NCBI RefSeq assembly: GCF_932526225.1
Contig: NC_064034.1
Span: 15,014,887-15,078,886, forward strand
Length of the DNA stretch: 64,000 nt
From: Nematostella vectensis
Lineage: Eukaryota; Cnidaria; Anthozoa; Actiniaria; Edwardsiidae
Direction: 5' to 3'
Program-made: the position numbers and the translations under genes
Part shown: positions 62,707 to 64,000 of the stretch, piece after piece
Position numbering within the stretch: the first letter of the stretch is position 1
Layout: the number at the start of each line of letters is the position of its first letter
Notes under the pieces: model-generated
Databases searched by the model: none
What the model was told of the DNA's origin: nothing
What the model saw: only the letters and a program-made list of their open reading frames with translations

Positions 62707-64000
62707 GTTCTTGGGGGTTCGAACTGCATCATTGGAAAATTATAGCCATGATACTTCGTAGCAGCTTTATTCATTAGAGTGCGAGTCAGAAAGTCCTTAA
62801 AACGTATGTCATCCCACCAGTTCCTCTGAAACCCCCAAGCCCCCCCTGTTTACCTCATTACCTCAATGCCCCTAGCAGTAACTGCAAAGAATCACCATAA
62901 TTCAATTATTTTGCCGAATAAGTATGCATTTTGCACAATTCCACTAAAACTCCAGCAAAACTACAAGCTAGCATCACCTCCAGTGTATTTTCTTTGAAAT
63001 ACCGCTGACTTTTGCTCAAGAAGCTGCTCCTAGCCCTCCCCAGAAGGGAAATTCTGTGTGCAATCCTATTCAAATTAGGGATGCGTGATACATGAGCCTT
63101 AATTAATTTGACCTTTTGAACAGCATGTTACCAAATAATTTCAGTGCAAAATTAAATAAATACAAAAACCCTTCCAAGTTTTTTTTTACATTCTTCTTGT
63201 CTATTTTGAGTTATTGCATATATAACTCAGTCCACATTCAACTTTTTTCGCTTTAATACTAAACTTACATTTTGATGTTGCATAAGCATGACCTTATCTA
63301 TTGACAGATGTGCAAAGCTATAAATGATTCAAATCCACAAAAACAGCATGTTTTTACTTGATTCTAAAAAGAGAACTTTTCGATGTAAAGACAAATAAAT
63401 GGCATATATGAAAAATAGATGGTTATCCAAAACCACTTGAGTAGGATTTTTTTAATTGCACATCATCATTTTTTGCCGGTGCAAGTACCTTAAAACTAGT
63501 ATGAAAAACTGTTCTAATTAAAAATCATTCTGACATATACTGTATTGTAAGTACATTTACTTATTTGCTCTAGTGCGAAATGCACCTTTCAAACTTTCAA
63601 ATACTCTCTTGTTGATTTTACCCGTATCTATTAAAAATGTAAGTAATCTCGTAACGAAGAAAGCTTTCTTCCTTACTTCAACTAGCCAGCAAGACAATGC
63701 CCAAATGGGTTCTCCATGGCTACATTGTCCAAGACTCAAATGCATGCAAGGGTTGCTAAATAATTGTGGTTATGTATTGATCTTCTGAGCTTTTGAAGTA
63801 TGGTTCGATATGGTTCAGATATGGTTCAATCAACCATAAACTCTCCCGGGTTTTCTCGCAGGTCAATAATCAGCTAAACCTCATCTGATTTTTACCAAAA
63901 AAGTCAACTGCTATTAGGTTTTGCCTCTTTTCTCCAGTCTTATTTCCTTAAATTGTAGTTTACTAAGTACAAATCATGTAATAAGCCAGTCCTTATGCTG
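62707..64000. other. AT-rich host DNA, no gene recognised
   Basis: No exon, repeat array or RNA gene was identified. A triplicate ATGGTTCxATATGGTTC motif occurs at about 63800-63830. Confidence 0.5.

Overview
The window is nuclear DNA of an animal. It has spliced genes with GT/AG introns, non-LTR and LTR retrotransposon debris and many minisatellites, and no bacterial operons. A marine invertebrate is likely, probably an anthozoan cnidarian. That guess rests on the type of gag and virus-like proteins and is not proven. Host DNA is AT-rich. Two blocks (about 16.6-31.3 kb and 50.5-62.7 kb) are clearly GC-richer and gene-dense, and are foreign.

Layout. (1) 1-14.1 kb: the 3' half of a nardilysin-like M16 metalloprotease gene on the + strand, with eleven exons recovered from 3686 to 14117. 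Its introns are filled with tandem minisatellites (45, 102, 41, 16, 28 and about 50 bp units). One repeat carries a complete splice acceptor plus the first bases of an exon, six times, in frame. (2) 16.6-31.3 kb: virus-like element copy A, of the Polinton/adintovirus (mid-size linear dsDNA virus) type, with inverted terminal repeats. A chimeric non-LTR retrotransposon insertion at 17679-19350 breaks its first gene. (3) 31.3-50.5 kb: host DNA with a CR1-like RT pseudogene, a 197-bp satellite (15 monomers), an F-box/LRR gene, a long hairpin, an 18-bp minisatellite interrupted by a retrotransposon tail, a single-exon type II membrane protein gene with a glycosyltransferase-like DDD motif, and a gag pseudogene. 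(4) 50.5-62.7 kb: element copy B in the same orientation, with a B-only left segment. (5) 62.7-64 kb: AT-rich DNA without a recognised gene.

The two virus-like copies share one gene order: glycine-rich protein (-), minor-capsid-like protein (-), long conserved unknown protein (+), coiled-coil membrane protein (-), double-jelly-roll-type major capsid protein (+), packaging ATPase (+, copy A only), small membrane protein (+), second small membrane protein (+), 83-residue protein (+), retroviral-type integrase (+), a large replicase read towards it (-) and a Cys-rich zinc protein (-). The replicase joins a protein-primed PolB-like region, an SF1 helicase C-terminal region and a C-terminal CxxC/HNH-like module. 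Integrase, capsid and ATPase together indicate an integrating virus that packages its own DNA. Both copies are dead as wholes: each carries its own frameshifts, stops and deletions. Copy B nevertheless keeps an open integrase, the 83-residue gene, a small membrane protein and the zinc protein. Copy B has lost the capsid C-terminus and the ATPase and holds a different ORF there. Comparing the copies also shows many short GC-rich palindromes present in one and absent from the other.
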